A stretch of 64,000 nt of DNA from Paenibacillus sp. ACRRY (GTDB taxonomy: Bacteria > Bacillota > Bacilli > Paenibacillales > Paenibacillaceae), in assembly GCF_022346995.1 (NCBI RefSeq), contig NZ_JAKRNM010000001.1:1674001-1738000 (forward strand). Direction: 5' to 3'. This document shows, in pieces, positions 26,638 through 35,257 of the stretch (position 1 is the first letter of the stretch; each line of letters begins with the position of its first letter). A program made the position numbers and the translations under genes. A model generated the notes under the pieces. That model saw only the letters and a list, made by a program, of their open reading frames with translations, searched no databases and was not told where the DNA came from.

Positions 26638-27063
26638 TCATCTGTCCCTCAAATCATCTGGAAGTCTTATCATGAATCGATCCCGGTTTCTATGGAATTG
26701 ATACTGTTCGTATAGTTCATGTGCATCTAATGTTCCGAGTAATCCCATTACATTTTTGAAACGGTCTGACTGTGTGATTACTTCAATGAGTTTCTTCCCT
26801 AGGCCCTGTTCCCGATAATCCTCATGGATAAAAACATCACAAAGCCAAAACATGGTAGCCTCATCGGTTACCACCCTTGCAAATCCCACTTGGATCTCTG
26901 CTTTGTAGATTCCATAACATATGGAAGAATGGATGGATTTCTCAATGATTTCTTCTGAGCGCTTGTTCGCCCAGTAGCTTCCTGCAAGAAAGCCTTTTAC
27001 CGTAGGAAGATCGATCTTCTCTTTGTTATCACTAATAAGATATTCTCCATATACGAAATCCAT
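26638..27063 (-). CDS. GNAT N-acetyltransferase
   Basis: 141 residues, the compact GNAT form. CDVFIHEDYREQGLGKKLIEVI (about 85-106) is motif A with the R/Q-x-x-G-x-G/A acetyl-CoA loop, and the C-terminal LLGTLDAHELYEQYQFHR is typical of small GNATs. The substrate is unknown. Confidence 0.88.
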   Translation of the reverse strand: MDFVYGEYLISDNKEKIDLPTVKGFLAGSYWANKRSEEIIEKSIHSSICYGIYKAEIQVGFARVVTDEATMFWLCDVFIHEDYREQGLGKKLIEVITQSDRFKNVMGLLGTLDAHELYEQYQFHRNRDRFMIRLPDDLRDR

Positions 27064-27096
27064 TGACTCAGCTCCTTCGGATATGTTTCGTTCTTC

Positions 27097-27873
27097 CTAC
27101 GAAAATTTTCCCCCTAAAAATAATGCCACTCTGTGATCTTTACAAATCGTTCCGCCTGTTCTATCAATTGAATTTTTTATCTTATTTAATAAGATATCTT
27201 TTTGTTCATTAGGAAGCTGTCTATGCTTCGAATTCGTGTTAAGCAATGCAACGTAGTCGTCGCTTGAATATGTAAGGAATTGACTATATTCTCTAACCAT
27301 TATATTTGTAAAGATTCCTGTCTCCTCCGTGATTGCTCTTCTTTCTTCGATGGTTTCTTCGGGGGGTTGGAACGTTGAATCGTCTAGATGTGGTGCAAGT
27401 TCTTTATAGTGAGATCGTATTTCATTATGGAGCTCATCAAACATGGGCACATGTATGGTCCAAAAAAAAGCAATGGAACCCGAACTCTCAAGAAGTTCCC
27501 ATACTTTACGGTAGCCAAACTTGGGTTCGATAAAATGAAATGCTGTACCTGAAATGGCTAACTTAAAAGGGCCTCCTTCACCGTTCCATTCTTCAAAGGA
27601 GCTATTAATCACCTTGATCGTTTCATAGGATTTAAATTTCTCTGCAGTGAACTGGGCCAATCTGTCACCATATTCAATACAGGTAATCTGTTTGTAATCT
27701 CTTTCAACCATTCCTCCCGTGGCTTGGCCTGTCCCGCAACCAATCTCCAGAATTTTATCTTCTCTATCCAGATTTGAATAATCAAATATATCGTTATACA
27801 TTTCATATGGGTAGGTAGGTCTATATTTTTCATATTCATTTGCAATTGAATTAAACGTCTCTTTATTCTCCAA
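27097..27873 (-). CDS. Class I SAM-dependent methyltransferase
   Basis: 258 residues from a TTG at 27873, 8 nt after AGGAGG. The opening FNSIANEYEKYRPTYPYEMYNDI and motif I ILEIGCGTGQATGGMV (about 40-55) mark a Methyltransf_11-type enzyme of the YcgJ/UbiE-like group. Motif post-I is in CIEYGDRLAQFTA. The C-terminus contains the long helical insert common in this group. The substrate is unknown. Confidence 0.88.
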   Translation of the reverse strand: MENKETFNSIANEYEKYRPTYPYEMYNDIFDYSNLDREDKILEIGCGTGQATGGMVERDYKQITCIEYGDRLAQFTAEKFKSYETIKVINSSFEEWNGEGGPFKLAISGTAFHFIEPKFGYRKVWELLESSGSIAFFWTIHVPMFDELHNEIRSHYKELAPHLDDSTFQPPEETIEERRAITEETGIFTNIMVREYSQFLTYSSDDYVALLNTNSKHRQLPNEQKDILLNKIKNSIDRTGGTICKDHRVALFLGGKFS

Positions 27874-27898
27874 TTCAATAACCTCCTACGGTTCTAAT

Positions 27899-28003
27899 TT
27901 AATATTCATCTACATGAACTAAAGAATGGATGGCAACTATAAGACGAACTTCTTGACTGATAGGACTTGAATATTCTTCAAATTGCTGACTGATCTTCCT
28001 CAT
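27899..28003 (-). CDS. Possible very small ORF downstream of a GNAT gene
   Basis: 34 codons from the ATG at 28003, amphipathic, ending in VAIHSLVHVDEY. The frame is open further upstream but no separate ribosome binding site is convincing. The ISQEV...DEY ending vaguely recalls Spo0E-like phosphatases, but the match is weak. It may be noise or a gene fragment. Confidence 0.25.
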   Translation of the reverse strand: MRKISQQFEEYSSPISQEVRLIVAIHSLVHVDEY

Positions 28004-28019
28004 CTCCAATAAGTTCAGA

Positions 28020-28586
28020 TCAAAGTTGGCTCATCCATTCCTCTCTTAATAATCCCATACGGATCGAATCATAGTATGTATTATTGTAGAAGCGGCACTT
28101 CCGAAGTCTTCCTTCCAGCTGCATACCCAGTTTCTCTGCGACCTTCATCATTCTTTCATTTCCTGACCAAGTTGTTAATCCTACTCGGACTATAGGCAGC
28201 TTATTGAACAAGTAGTCAATCCACATCTTCAAAGCAGCCGTTCCATATCCACCATTCCAATACTCAGGTTTATATATGACGATCCCCACTTCCATCCAAT
28301 TGGATGGTTTGTGCTCCCAATAATAATTCACTGTGCCTACGATCTCATCATTAATTTGAATGATCATTCTATGAGAAGGCTCACAGTCTTCTAGCATTTC
28401 CTTACTCGTATATTCTTGAAATACAGCATAACTGACATACTCCAATGGAAAATAAGGTGCGTCCCACTTTTTCCACTCCGGTTGTTCTTCACCATATATC
28501 AGCTCGTAGAGCTCAGGGATATCTTCGTGCTCTATCTGCCTAATTAGAACTTTATGATCTAACACCATGTTTTCACTAATGATCAT
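28020..28586 (-). CDS. GNAT N-acetyltransferase (RimJ/RimL-like)
   Basis: 188 residues. LIRQIEHEDIPELYELIYGEE is a family start, IVIYKPEYWNGGYGTAALKMW (about 115-135) the acetyl-CoA loop, and VGLTTWSGNERMMKVAEKLG the C-terminal motif. It resembles the YoaA group of GNATs in Bacillus. ATG follows AGGAGTTAAAATTTCT. The substrate is unknown. Confidence 0.9.
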   Translation of the reverse strand: MIISENMVLDHKVLIRQIEHEDIPELYELIYGEEQPEWKKWDAPYFPLEYVSYAVFQEYTSKEMLEDCEPSHRMIIQINDEIVGTVNYYWEHKPSNWMEVGIVIYKPEYWNGGYGTAALKMWIDYLFNKLPIVRVGLTTWSGNERMMKVAEKLGMQLEGRLRKCRFYNNTYYDSIRMGLLREEWMSQL

Positions 28587-28633
28587 AGAAATTTTAACTC
28601 CTATTCTTTTTCGATGTATTAGTCCTATGCCTA

Positions 28634-29029
28634 TCAGTAAATCAGTTCACAATCATGATGTTCCCAAACGTCAAACAAATTCCCGTCCAGATCTTCAAAC
28701 ACAAAGAACTTACCATACTTGCCTTCATCACTAATGTTTCTGACGTTAACACCCGCTGTTTTCAGGTCGTTATGTAGAGACAGGATATCATTGGTGAAGA
28801 ATGTAATTACCCACCTTTTTTGATTGTTTATTTCGAATACAGCTCTGGTATCATTATCACTTTGAATCAAATCCAAGATCGGTCTATTCTCCCTAAACAG
28901 ACTTAGATAGCCTTCTCTTCGGTTTCTGATATTGAATCCAAAATGTTTAACAAACCAGGTAGCGGATTGCTCCACGTCGTTAACCGGAATCACATTGTAG
29001 GCGATCCCTATTATTTTCCCAACTTTCAT
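28634..29029 (-). CDS. VOC (glyoxalase/bleomycin-resistance) family protein
   Basis: 131 residues with two beta-alpha-beta-beta-beta modules. IAYNVIPVNDVEQSATWFVKHFGFNI opens the first; KFFVFEDLDGNLFDVWEHH closes the second with the conserved D-P/L-D-G-N and a metal-type Glu. It could be a lyase, dioxygenase or antibiotic-binding protein; there is no further clue. Confidence 0.85.
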   Translation of the reverse strand: MKVGKIIGIAYNVIPVNDVEQSATWFVKHFGFNIRNRREGYLSLFRENRPILDLIQSDNDTRAVFEINNQKRWVITFFTNDILSLHNDLKTAGVNVRNISDEGKYGKFFVFEDLDGNLFDVWEHHDCELIY

Positions 29030-29082
29030 AAAGCCCCCCGGATTCGTTTGAAATTTTGTCTATCAATTTCATTCCTATGAAT

Positions 29083-29355
29083 TTAAAATATATTTTTCAA
29101 ATGTAGTACTGGGCTTGAGACGCTCTCGGATAAAATACTTGTAAAGACGGTAACTAATAGTTGGTCCCGGTTAACAAATATATATTGTCCTCTCTTGCCT
29201 CCCATTCCCATGGCATAATAAGTCTTATCTTGGTCACCGTCTTGCTTCTTGTTATACAACATCCACCAATGATATCCATACTGTGATTCTGCAAAAGTAT
29301 TGTGATTAGTTGATGTTTCAATCCAATCTGGAGGTTTCCGTAATTGTATACCAAT
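29083..29355 (-). pseudogene. C-terminal relic of a serine hydrolase (beta-lactamase family)
   Basis: An open frame without a start, preceded in frame by TAG at 29356-29358, translates to about 90 residues. It contains FAESQYGYHWWMLYNKK, then YYAMGMGGKRGQYIFVNRD and QLLVTVFTS. That is the C-terminal signature of the beta-lactamase/penicillin-binding-protein-like serine hydrolase family (YGYGWW...GxGGQxIxV...). The catalytic SxxK and YxN parts are absent. It abuts the stop codon of a GNAT gene, so the N-terminal portion was lost by deletion or replacement. Confidence 0.75.
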
Positions 29356-29365
29356 CTATCTAAAT

Positions 29366-29947
29366 TCAATTGCTGACTTCGCTCAGTTTTTCAACAAACT
29401 CATCTTTCGTTAATCCGAACAGGATATAATCTAAATATTTTCCGTTAACATAGGCTACCTCGCGGCGAACACCTTCCTGCACACAACCGAGCTTCCTCAT
29501 CATTCTGGCTGATCCTTCATTTCCTTCAAGAACATAGTCATTGAATTTATGGAGTCTGCGTTCCAGAAACGCATATTTTAATAAGATGTTCATGGCACTT
29601 GTGCCATATCCCTTCCCACGGTACTCCTTATCAATAACAATGCCTATACTAAATGTTCCATTTCTCTCATCGATGCTGTTTAAATTAATGCCGCCTATAC
29701 TCTCCCCATTCAGGTTTTCAATCGTAAACATAATTCTTCCGTTCGTAGAGGAAAAGTTGGCATTTTGTTCAACAAATTTCTTGGCTCCTGATTGAGTAGG
29801 CGGCAATTCCACTGCGCATTCCAGCAGAATCCGGGCAGGAGTGTCAAAATCACTGATATAGCAACCTTCCCAGTCCTCTTCCTTTATCGCGCGTAATCTT
29901 ACGTTGTGATCTTGCCAGAAATAATTGGTGTAATCAATTTCTCTCAT
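29366..29947 (-). CDS. GNAT N-acetyltransferase (RimJ/RimL-like)
   Basis: 193 residues. NVRLRAIKEEDWEGCYISDFD is a typical start; IGIVIDKEYRGKGYGTSAMNI (about 110-130) carries the R-G-K-G-Y-G acetyl-CoA loop, followed by LEGNEGSARMMRKLGCVQEG. ATG is preceded by AAGGAGGTCACG. The substrate is unknown. Confidence 0.9.
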   Translation of the reverse strand: MREIDYTNYFWQDHNVRLRAIKEEDWEGCYISDFDTPARILLECAVELPPTQSGAKKFVEQNANFSSTNGRIMFTIENLNGESIGGINLNSIDERNGTFSIGIVIDKEYRGKGYGTSAMNILLKYAFLERRLHKFNDYVLEGNEGSARMMRKLGCVQEGVRREVAYVNGKYLDYILFGLTKDEFVEKLSEVSN

Positions 29948-30020
29948 CGTGACCTCCTTAAGTGTCTGTACTTATGCTCCCACACGGGTTCCTGCACACA
30001 TCTGGTTTGCTCTAAGATTC

Positions 30021-30677
30021 CTAGCTTATCCGATCCATTTTTCGTTGGTACGCTTCTTCTAATACCTCCTTCAGCCCTTTACATTTCCTTGATATAAACG
30101 TTTCCCAAAATACTCTTCCCTTCTCGGCCATCTCTTCCTTGGTTAATTCTCCCCGCACATAGTTTCCCCAACACCCGTCTTTAGTTAACTTGTCCCAGCC
30201 CATAAAATCAGCAAATATTCTATCCCTATTTGGTATTTCAGACCCCATTGATTGTAAAATTACATTCTCTGGGCACAACCACAAAGCGGTACACACGGAC
30301 ATAAAGCCGCCATGTAATTCTTCTATCCCTTCAAAGCCTGCTGCTTTTACTGCTACTGACCATGCATCATGTTGATGATGCGGGTGGATCACCAGAATAT
30401 CTGGATATTTATAATTGATATGTTTAATAAAAGCCCCTTCCCAATAAGCACCTCCGTGCCCGGAACAGATAAGAAATTTACAAAAACCCTGTTTGGATAA
30501 ATTAAAGATGATCTCTTCCAGCATGGCTGTTAGTATATTAGGGCTTATGGTTACAGTACCTTTAAAATTCGCATGTTCTTCGGATGTGTTAAAAGGAAGT
30601 GCCGGAAGCACATAGGCATTAAGTACTTCGCCATAGGCCTTAGCATATTTTTCTGCAATTAATGTATCTAAGTGCAT
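30021..30677 (-). pseudogene. Creatininase-family amidohydrolase lacking its N-terminus
   Basis: 218 residues from the ATG at 30677. HLDTLIAEKYAKAYG, VLPALPFNTSEEHANFKGTVTISP, CSGHGGAYWEGAF and EELHGGFM are family blocks. The usual N-terminal block (GSTEQHG with two metal ligands, then LGTD) should precede, but the frame is closed by a TGA a few codons upstream of the ATG. The upstream DNA already codes for the end of the GNAT gene. No good ribosome binding site is seen. Probably an inactive remnant; an intact but divergent short protein is possible. Confidence 0.65.
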
Positions 30678-30688
30678 TGGTAAATAAT

Positions 30689-31186
30689 CTATAATTCCAA
30701 TTCATATTTAAGCTGTTTTTTGGTATTTCCTCCGATTATTTCAACCTTCTCTTCTGTTTCTTTAAATCCACACTTCTCATAGAACACTCTTCCTATATCA
30801 TTGTCTTTGGCTACCCAGGCAAACAGATGCTTTATCGGTGCTAACACTTGAATATATCTCTGAATAAAGCCTGTTCCAATTCCCAACTTGTGATATTCTG
30901 GCCGTATATAGATTCGGATTAATTCATACTCTTCTTCATGAACTTGAGTTGTTTGGGCAAAGCCAACGATGACGTTATTATATTCCGCTGTTAAAAACTT
31001 TCGTTTGGAACTCTGCAGATCTCTCTCTACAGAACGACTTAAGTTCTCCGTCGAATAAGCAACACTTAGAAAGTTATGAATGTAATCTTTGGAGTAAATG
31101 TCTCCATAAGTGAACATCCAGGTATCATGCGCAATGGTTTGGATATGAGGGATATCCCCATTTGTAACAAATCTATATGTAATCAT
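30689..31186 (-). CDS. GNAT N-acetyltransferase
   Basis: 165 residues from the ATG at 31186 (MITYRFV), 5 nt after AAGAAGGGTG; the frame is open to 31321 without a better start. IRIYIRPEYHKLGIGTGFIQRYIQ (about 80-103) is the acetyl-CoA loop, and VFYEKCGFKETEEK is typical of the C-terminus. It ends 11 nt before the creatininase relic. The substrate is unknown. Confidence 0.9.
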   Translation of the reverse strand: MITYRFVTNGDIPHIQTIAHDTWMFTYGDIYSKDYIHNFLSVAYSTENLSRSVERDLQSSKRKFLTAEYNNVIVGFAQTTQVHEEEYELIRIYIRPEYHKLGIGTGFIQRYIQVLAPIKHLFAWVAKDNDIGRVFYEKCGFKETEEKVEIIGGNTKKQLKYELEL

Positions 31187-31220
31187 GTGGTCACCCTTCT
31201 TCCAATTCACATTTTGGAAC

Positions 31221-31472
31221 CTATTTTTCTCTCCTCCGATAACTTCCTGGAAAGCCGGAAACGAGCAGCACAAATCCGATAAAAAACAGGAAGTAGACAA
31301 GCCAGCCTGATCCATTGTCATTCAGTGATACGATCTCTCTTGGATTGCCGCCGGACGCATAACCTGCTTCCACAATCGCTGCAGATAATCGTACGGAGAT
31401 TCGCTCTATGGTTGCCAAGCCTACACTTCCCAGCATCAGCGCCGCACCTAGTATCTTATTCGTATTATTCAT
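31221..31472 (-). CDS. Small membrane protein
   Basis: 83 residues with two hydrophobic segments (about 8-22 and 57-76) separated by a polar loop, and a basic C-terminus (GSYRRREK). ATG at 31472 follows AGGAGA. It overlaps by ATGA with a 29-codon NUDIX-like remnant. No family recognised. Confidence 0.6.
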   Translation of the reverse strand: MNNTNKILGAALMLGSVGLATIERISVRLSAAIVEAGYASGGNPREIVSLNDNGSGWLVYFLFFIGFVLLVSGFPGSYRRREK

Positions 31473-31558
31473 AAGTTAGCTCTCCTATTCAGCAAATTCT
31501 GCAAAATCTCGTTATCTTCATTAAGGACGATTACACTTGCAGAAACGATAAATTTCAT
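31469..31558 (-). pseudogene. N-terminal relic of a NUDIX hydrolase
   Basis: A 29-codon frame from the ATG at 31558, 4 nt after GGGAGGAG. The start MKFIVSASVIVLNEDNEIL is what NUDIX hydrolases look like before the Nudix box, but the frame ends at once and the box is absent. The stop overlaps the start of the next gene (ATGA), so it could now act as a leader peptide for that gene. Confidence 0.5.
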
Positions 31559-31705
31559 AACACTCCTCCCAGTTTGATTTACTATCGACTCTCAATACTA
31601 AAAAACATCCTTCAAATCTATGTAATCATATTTACTATTATTTTAGACAACACACCAACTTCATCCATGATAACCCATATAATTACATTTGCGAAGTCGT
31701 CTAAT

Positions 31706-31734
31706 GAAAAAAGGCAACCTGGCTGCAGGTTGCC
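31706..31734 (-). terminator. Terminator of the sugar dehydrogenase operon
   Basis: GGCAACC / GGTTGCC (31713-31734) with an inner GC pair and TTTTTT on the minus strand. The rest of 31559-31784 is AT-rich with no gene seen. Confidence 0.85.
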
Positions 31735-31784
31735 CTCTTAATATTGAAGATGACTCTTAAACTATTGATTCACTTGAATAACGT

Positions 31785-32882
31785 TTATTTCGCGCCGCTG
31801 CTCCAGACAACTCTTTCGCTCATAGCTTTATGCTGCGCAATTAGGCAGAGCTCTGCCGCCTTGAAAGCATGTTCCTGTGTCATGGCTGTCTCCGTCCGCT
31901 CCAGACAATCACGAATGAGATCTCCGAAGAACGGATAGCCGACCTGTCCTTTGACACTGTAACGGTATTCACCTTCATGGTTAACCAGATAGACCTGATC
32001 TCCCGCCCGCTCTCTCCCGACGTCGATATATTTCCGCAATTCAATATACCCGTCAGTTCCCAGGATTACAGTGCGCCCATCTCCCCATGTTCCGAGACCG
32101 TCCGGTGTGAACCAGTCTACCCGGAAGTAACCGGATGCCCCATTGTTGCCAATAAGAGATGCTTCGCCGAAGTCCTCCAGTTCAGGGAATTGTGGATGAT
32201 GGAAATTATGTACCCGACTGAACGCAACTTCCGCATCCGTGCATGAAGCGAACGTGAGAAACTGTTCAATCTGATGACTTCCAATGTCACAGAGGATACC
32301 GCCATATTTATCGTGCTGGAAAAACCAATCCGGACGTCCTGGAGCATTCAATCGATGCGGTCCTGTGCCCATCACCTGCACAACCTTACCGATGGCTCCT
32401 TGCTCAATCAGCTGCCCGGCATAGATCGCACTTTCCACGTGCAGGCGCTCACTATAATAAACCATGTATTTCTTTCCGGTCCGTTTCACTTCTTCCCTTG
32501 CCCTGGATAATTGGTCCAAGGTAGTGAATGGGGCCTTGTCTGTAAAATAATCCTTGCCTGACGCCAAAACTCTCATGCCCAGAGATGCGCGTTCTGAAGT
32601 GATGGCTGCTCCGGCCACTAACTGCACCTGATCATCTGCCAGCACTTGTTCTTCCGAAGCTGCGGCCTGTGCTTGTGGGAACTGTTTGCGAAATGCCTCC
32701 ACTTTGGCTGGATCAGGATCATATACCCATTTGAGCGTTGCCCCTGCCTCAACCAAACCTCCAACCATACCATAGATGTGCCCATGATCGAGTGCTACAG
32801 CAGCAATAGTAAACTCACCTGGACCACATACAACCTCTTTTTTCACACTTTTGGGTGCATAAAACATTCCATCTTTAGCCAC
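31785..32882 (-). CDS. Gfo/Idh/MocA-family NAD(P)-dependent sugar dehydrogenase
   Basis: 365 residues. The N-terminal Rossmann region lacks the tidy GxGxxG and begins FTIAAVALDHGHIYGMVGGL. The middle DYFTDKAPFTTLDQL corresponds to the EKP motif (here DKAP), and the C-terminal alpha/beta domain has CDIGSHQIEQFL. Third gene of the operon, 51 nt downstream of a second Gfo/Idh/MocA gene. The substrate is probably an inositol- or hexose-like cyclic polyol shared with the neighbours. Confidence 0.88.
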   Translation of the reverse strand: MAKDGMFYAPKSVKKEVVCGPGEFTIAAVALDHGHIYGMVGGLVEAGATLKWVYDPDPAKVEAFRKQFPQAQAAASEEQVLADDQVQLVAGAAITSERASLGMRVLASGKDYFTDKAPFTTLDQLSRAREEVKRTGKKYMVYYSERLHVESAIYAGQLIEQGAIGKVVQVMGTGPHRLNAPGRPDWFFQHDKYGGILCDIGSHQIEQFLTFASCTDAEVAFSRVHNFHHPQFPELEDFGEASLIGNNGASGYFRVDWFTPDGLGTWGDGRTVILGTDGYIELRKYIDVGRERAGDQVYLVNHEGEYRYSVKGQVGYPFFGDLIRDCLERTETAMTQEHAFKAAELCLIAQHKAMSERVVWSSGAK

Positions 32883-32933
32883 GTCATCTCCACCTTTTCA
32901 TTAGATTCAAGTACAACGATTGTTATAACAGGC

Positions 32934-34106
32934 CTACTTAAATGTTTGCGTCAGATCCGCAGGCTGGCTGCTGCTGTAACCTTTGTCTTTCTTGGTGTTC
33001 GAACTGGCAATACGCTCCTGCAAATGTTCATAAAATAACTCTTCATCAATGGGCAGCTCAACCCAATTGTCCGTCCAGGTCGAGAGAAGCATCGCATTGG
33101 ACAAGGTTAATCCGTGTATGCCTTCTTCTCCTGGAGCAATGAGCGTGGCACCTGTTCGGATGGCATCAATCCAGTTACGAATGAGTCCTGGGTGGCCGGA
33201 TTCGGTACCCGTAATCGGAACTTCACACTTCCAGCATTCCGGCTGTCCGAAACCTCCCGTAAACCGTTTGTTAAATTCAGGCTCGGACTCCCGAAGACGC
33301 CAGAATGTCAGCTGACCATCTTCAATCACGATTTTACCGCGGTCGCCGTTGACCTCGAATCGGTTGGTACCTGGAGCTTCACCCGTAGTTGTTACAAATA
33401 CACCTGTTGCTCCGTTTTCATACTCCACATAAGCCGTCACATCGTCTTCCACTTCAATATTCCGATACTTGCCGAACGAACAGAATGCACGCATTCGTAC
33501 AGGCATCATGCCGATGGTCCACTGCCACAAGTCGAGCTGGTGAGGATCCTGATTAATCAGCACGCCTCCTCCTTCACCAGCCCAGGTCGCCCGCCAGCCA
33601 CCTGAATCATAATAGCTCTGGGATCGGTACCAATTCGTAATAATCCAGTTTGTGCGTCTTACTTCCCCGAGTTCTCCTGAAGCAATAAGATCTCTCAGTT
33701 TGATATACAGAGGATTCGTCCGCTGATTGTACATCATGGAAAACACTTTGCCGCTGGCTGCAGCAGCTTCATTCATTTTGCGCACCTGTTTGGTGTATAC
33801 ACCGGCCGGTTTCTCAATCATGACATGCAGGCCGTGCTGAAAAGCCTGAATGGCCTGTTCGGGATGATCATAATGAGGAGTTGCAATAATGACCGCATCA
33901 ATGGTGCCGGATGCCATCATCTGCTCCGCATCTTGCCAGTAACTGACCGAAGCTGGGAAATTACTGGCTACCCAGCTCTCCATCTCCTTTCGGACATCAC
34001 ATACGGCTACCAACTCTGCACCAGGCACATCTCCGGCAATCAGGGTTCTGGCATGTGCGGCACCCATGTTTCCAATGCCAATTACGGCTACTCGAATCAA
34101 ACTCAT
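32934..34106 (-). CDS. Gfo/Idh/MocA-family NAD(P)-dependent sugar dehydrogenase
   Basis: 390 residues. Rossmann fingerprint VIGIGNMGAAHARTL (about 8-22), the EKPAG motif (about 96-100) with the catalytic Lys, and a C-terminal substrate domain with GGGVLINQDPHQLDLWQW, which carries the active-site His/Asp. Its start overlaps the upstream isomerase gene by 4 nt. It oxidises a sugar or cyclitol hydroxyl; the exact substrate is unknown. Confidence 0.92.
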   Translation of the reverse strand: MSLIRVAVIGIGNMGAAHARTLIAGDVPGAELVAVCDVRKEMESWVASNFPASVSYWQDAEQMMASGTIDAVIIATPHYDHPEQAIQAFQHGLHVMIEKPAGVYTKQVRKMNEAAAASGKVFSMMYNQRTNPLYIKLRDLIASGELGEVRRTNWIITNWYRSQSYYDSGGWRATWAGEGGGVLINQDPHQLDLWQWTIGMMPVRMRAFCSFGKYRNIEVEDDVTAYVEYENGATGVFVTTTGEAPGTNRFEVNGDRGKIVIEDGQLTFWRLRESEPEFNKRFTGGFGQPECWKCEVPITGTESGHPGLIRNWIDAIRTGATLIAPGEEGIHGLTLSNAMLLSTWTDNWVELPIDEELFYEHLQERIASSNTKKDKGYSSSQPADLTQTFK

Positions 34107-34993
34107 ACCTGTACCTCCTCTTCCAGACGACGCTCGATTTCGCCGAATATCTCAGCAAAATGCTGTAACATCGCTTGAGAATTAAATTCTCCACTGAAAT
34201 CTTCAATACCGTAATATCCATCATATCCCACTGATTTTAGGTCACGGAACACTTGCATCCAATCCACGATACCTTCAGTTAGCGGTGACCAATGACATCT
34301 CCATTTCGCGGATACAGAACTCTTCGCACTCTCTCCGTTTTGCTCCTCCTTGTACCACGCTGCATTCTTCACATGAACGTGGGCAAGGTAAGGACCCAAT
34401 AGTTCCAGTCCCATTCGATAATTTTCATATCCTTCATGTACCATGTTGCCCGGATCATACAGCACGCCAACATGCTGGGCATCCAGCGACTGCACCAGTC
34501 GGTAAGCCAGTGAAGCAGTTGGAGCGATCGTCTGGTGATGCGTCTCTACCACGGCTTTGACGTGATACTGCTGAGCCATCTCCTGCACTTCGGATAAATA
34601 CCTAACAGCTCGGCTGTACAGCTCAGGATAACTGGTTGTACGATCATATCCCGGCACACCTACACGCATCATGGACGCACCCAGATCAGCTGCTGCCTGA
34701 AACGCCTGCTCTGTCGCTTGAAGATCCCCACAGCTCAGATACGGTACTAATGCAATGGAACGTCGACCGTGTTTTGCAGTCGCCTCACGAAAATCAGGGA
34801 CCTGTTCCTCCCACTTGGCCGGATCAATCGAACTCCGATTATGCCTCCAGAAAGATGGTTCCTCAGTACGTGCTTCTTCCGGTATTCCGCGGAACCTCCA
34901 CTCGATTCCGTCAATACCTGCCGATGCTGCCGCAGCAGCCAGTTCTTCTGCGTTCAGGTCCGGGGTCGCTACAGTGAATACAGACAGTTTCAT
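34103..34993 (-). CDS. Sugar phosphate isomerase/epimerase (xylose isomerase-like TIM barrel)
   Basis: 296 residues from the ATG at 34993 (MKLSVFTVATPDL), 9 nt after AAGGAG; an ATG three codons upstream is too close. AP_endonuc_2-type barrel: GIDGIEWRFRGIPEE, VVETHHQTIAPTASLAYRLV, GVLYDPGNMVHEG, HVHVKNAAW and YYGIEDFSG carry the metal-binding Glu/Asp/His. First gene of the operon with two Gfo/Idh/MocA dehydrogenases, a set known from inositol and unusual sugar catabolism. No ABC transporter for it is in the window. Confidence 0.92.
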   Translation of the reverse strand: MKLSVFTVATPDLNAEELAAAAASAGIDGIEWRFRGIPEEARTEEPSFWRHNRSSIDPAKWEEQVPDFREATAKHGRRSIALVPYLSCGDLQATEQAFQAAADLGASMMRVGVPGYDRTTSYPELYSRAVRYLSEVQEMAQQYHVKAVVETHHQTIAPTASLAYRLVQSLDAQHVGVLYDPGNMVHEGYENYRMGLELLGPYLAHVHVKNAAWYKEEQNGESAKSSVSAKWRCHWSPLTEGIVDWMQVFRDLKSVGYDGYYGIEDFSGEFNSQAMLQHFAEIFGEIERRLEEEVQV

Positions 34994-35009
34994 CTTCGTC
35001 ATCTCCTTA

Positions 35010-35023
35010 TGTAAACGTATTCA
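35010..35023 (-). promoter_or_regulatory. Candidate cre (CcpA) site
   Basis: TGTAAACGTATTCA fits the TGWAANCGNTNWCA consensus with one mismatch. It ends 1 nt upstream of the Shine-Dalgarno of the isomerase gene, a position from which CcpA could block transcription. A TACAAT -10-like box lies at 35042-35047. Confidence 0.5.
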
Positions 35024-35187
35024 AATTTATTGGATAAACGAATTGTATCATTCCTGCATATGCACAAATAGTGTTCTGCTCCAACAGATGAATAAGAGAT
35101 AAACGTGAGGCAATATTCCCCATTCAGGGATAACTGTAACTCGGCTGCGGAGGATGTCGCCATACCTCTCCAGAGTCATTCATACGC

Positions 35188-35227
35188 AAAAAAACATCCC
35201 ATCCAGATGCTTAATCTGAAAGGGATG
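35188..35227 (-). terminator. Terminator after the metallophosphoesterase gene
   Basis: CATCCC / GGGATG outer and CAGAT / ATCTG inner arms (35195-35227), with a 7-T tail on the minus strand. Confidence 0.85.
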
Positions 35228-35257
35228 CAATGGTTCGTTCATATATTCAGTCGTTAT

